Shown here piece after piece: positions 63,541-64,000 of a DNA stretch of 64,000 nt; the stretch's first letter is position 1; each line of letters starts with the position of its first letter. The notes beneath the pieces were generated by a model, which was not told the DNA's origin, ran no database searches, and worked only from the letters and a program-made list of their open reading frames with translations. The stretch lies in the NCBI GenBank assembly GCA_017354895.1, contig CP071497.1:1674001-1738000 (forward strand). The letters run 5' to 3'. This DNA comes from Podospora comata (taxonomy: Eukaryota; Ascomycota; Sordariomycetes; Sordariales; Podosporaceae). The position numbers and the translations under genes were made by a program.

Positions 63541-64000
63541 ATGAATCCCCAATCAACGGCGCCTCGGACTTCCAAGTCCGCTGCCATTAACGGCATTATC
63601 AAGGAGAAGCAGAATTGACCCGACCTCGAAACATTCAAACGTCTCTACGAAAAGCTCCATGCAGACCCCGAGCTCCCCGGTCGCGAAGAGAGTACTGCAC
63701 ATGTCGTAAAACTTACCTCGAAGCTCTCGGGCTCAGAGTTTGTGCTCGCATCGGCGGCCACGGCGTTGTGGGAGTGTTAGACAACCAACGCGGGCCACGC
63801 GGCCGTACCGTTCTCCTCAAGGCCGAGCTCGATGCTCTGCCCATACCAGAGAAAACAAACCTATCATAGGCAAGCACCAAAAGAATCAAAGACCCCGTCG
63901 ACAAAAAAAGAAGCCCGTCATGCACGCCTCCGGCCATGACATGCACATCACCATGGTCCTAGCCGCAGCAGCACTCCTCCAAAAGGCCAAAAAGAAGTGG
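63541..64000 (+). pseudogene. Decayed M20-type amidohydrolase gene, cut by window edge
   Basis: From ATG 63541 the sequence reads MNPQSTAPRTSKSAAINGII and then like the N-terminus of an M20 amidohydrolase (indole-acetyl-amino-acid hydrolase group): DLETFKRLYEKLHADPELPG, ALGLRVCARIGGHGVVGVLD, TVLLKAELDALPIPEKTNL, and a final VMHASGHDMHITMVLAAAAL with the metal-binding His-Asp. The motifs lie in three frames. A TGA occurs at 63616 (where homologues have Trp, a G-to-A change), a frame change near 63706-63716, a TAG near 63867 and a further frame change near 63910. The promoter side still has a TATA-like box. With four disruptions in 460 nt it is a pseudogene unless the assembly is poor here. The rest lies outside the window. 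Confidence 0.8.

Noticed and set aside
1-64000. CRISPR arrays, bacterial operons or phage genes
   Set aside because: No direct-repeat/spacer array and no prokaryotic gene organisation; genes have spliceosomal introns.

Overview
This window looks like nuclear DNA of a filamentous ascomycete, most likely a Sordariomycete close to the Sordariales. Genes are intron-poor, with short introns (mostly 50-70 nt) having GTAAGT/GTGAGT-like donors and CTAAC/CTGAC-like branch sites. Several gene families are typical of Pezizomycotina: Zn2Cys6 regulators, HET-domain genes, a GH76 cell-wall enzyme and a siderophore MFS transporter. An AT-rich island at about 8.9-10.1 kb looks like old repeat DNA eroded by C-to-T mutation. 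Exon structures are my own reading of splice sites and reading frames, without transcript or homology searches.

Layout. 1-8.9 kb: the 5' end of an unidentified minus-strand gene, a cyanovirin-N-like secreted protein gene with an in-frame stop, and a delta-12 fatty acid desaturase. 8.9-10.2 kb: AT-rich relic island. 10.6-17.9 kb: eIF3b and CCT2 sharing a divergent promoter, then a GT31-like glycosyltransferase carrying a coding minisatellite. 19-28.5 kb: a Zn2Cys6 regulator, a nuclear-looking acidic coiled-coil protein, a GPI-type GH76 mannanase (Dfg5/Dcw1 family) and an orphan coiled-coil protein. 28.7-37.6 kb: a decayed 45-50-bp repeat array, a four-exon COX23 gene, the NatB subunit NAA25/Mdm20, ILM1, the geranylgeranyltransferase-I beta subunit with 30 consecutive Asn codons, and an intron-containing tRNA-Tyr. 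37.8-45.8 kb: a secreted M20 peptidase, then MRI1 (methionine salvage) divergent from TRS130/TRAPPC10. 46.8-56.2 kb: an accessory-looking stretch with a second Zn2Cys6 regulator, then a siderophore transporter plus DUF3445 gene bracketed by two broken HET-domain genes. 56.9-64 kb: a sugar transporter, a SET/SMYD-like protein with a secretory-looking N-terminus, and a decayed M20 amidohydrolase running off the end.

Most of the window is unlinked housekeeping genes: translation, chaperonin, N-terminal acetylation, prenylation, Golgi traffic and COX assembly. Context suggests shared function mainly for the siderophore transporter/DUF3445 pair (iron or heme). A recurrent oddity is a switch in coding-strand skew inside many ORFs, from C-rich in the middle to G-rich runs near the stop codon. 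It is visible by eye in at least eight genes on both strands. No single undescribed system stands out. The best candidates for follow-up are the bracketed siderophore/DUF3445 island, the polar G-run pattern, the secretory SET protein, the self-similar mini-ORF in the AT island and the stop-interrupted lectin-like gene.
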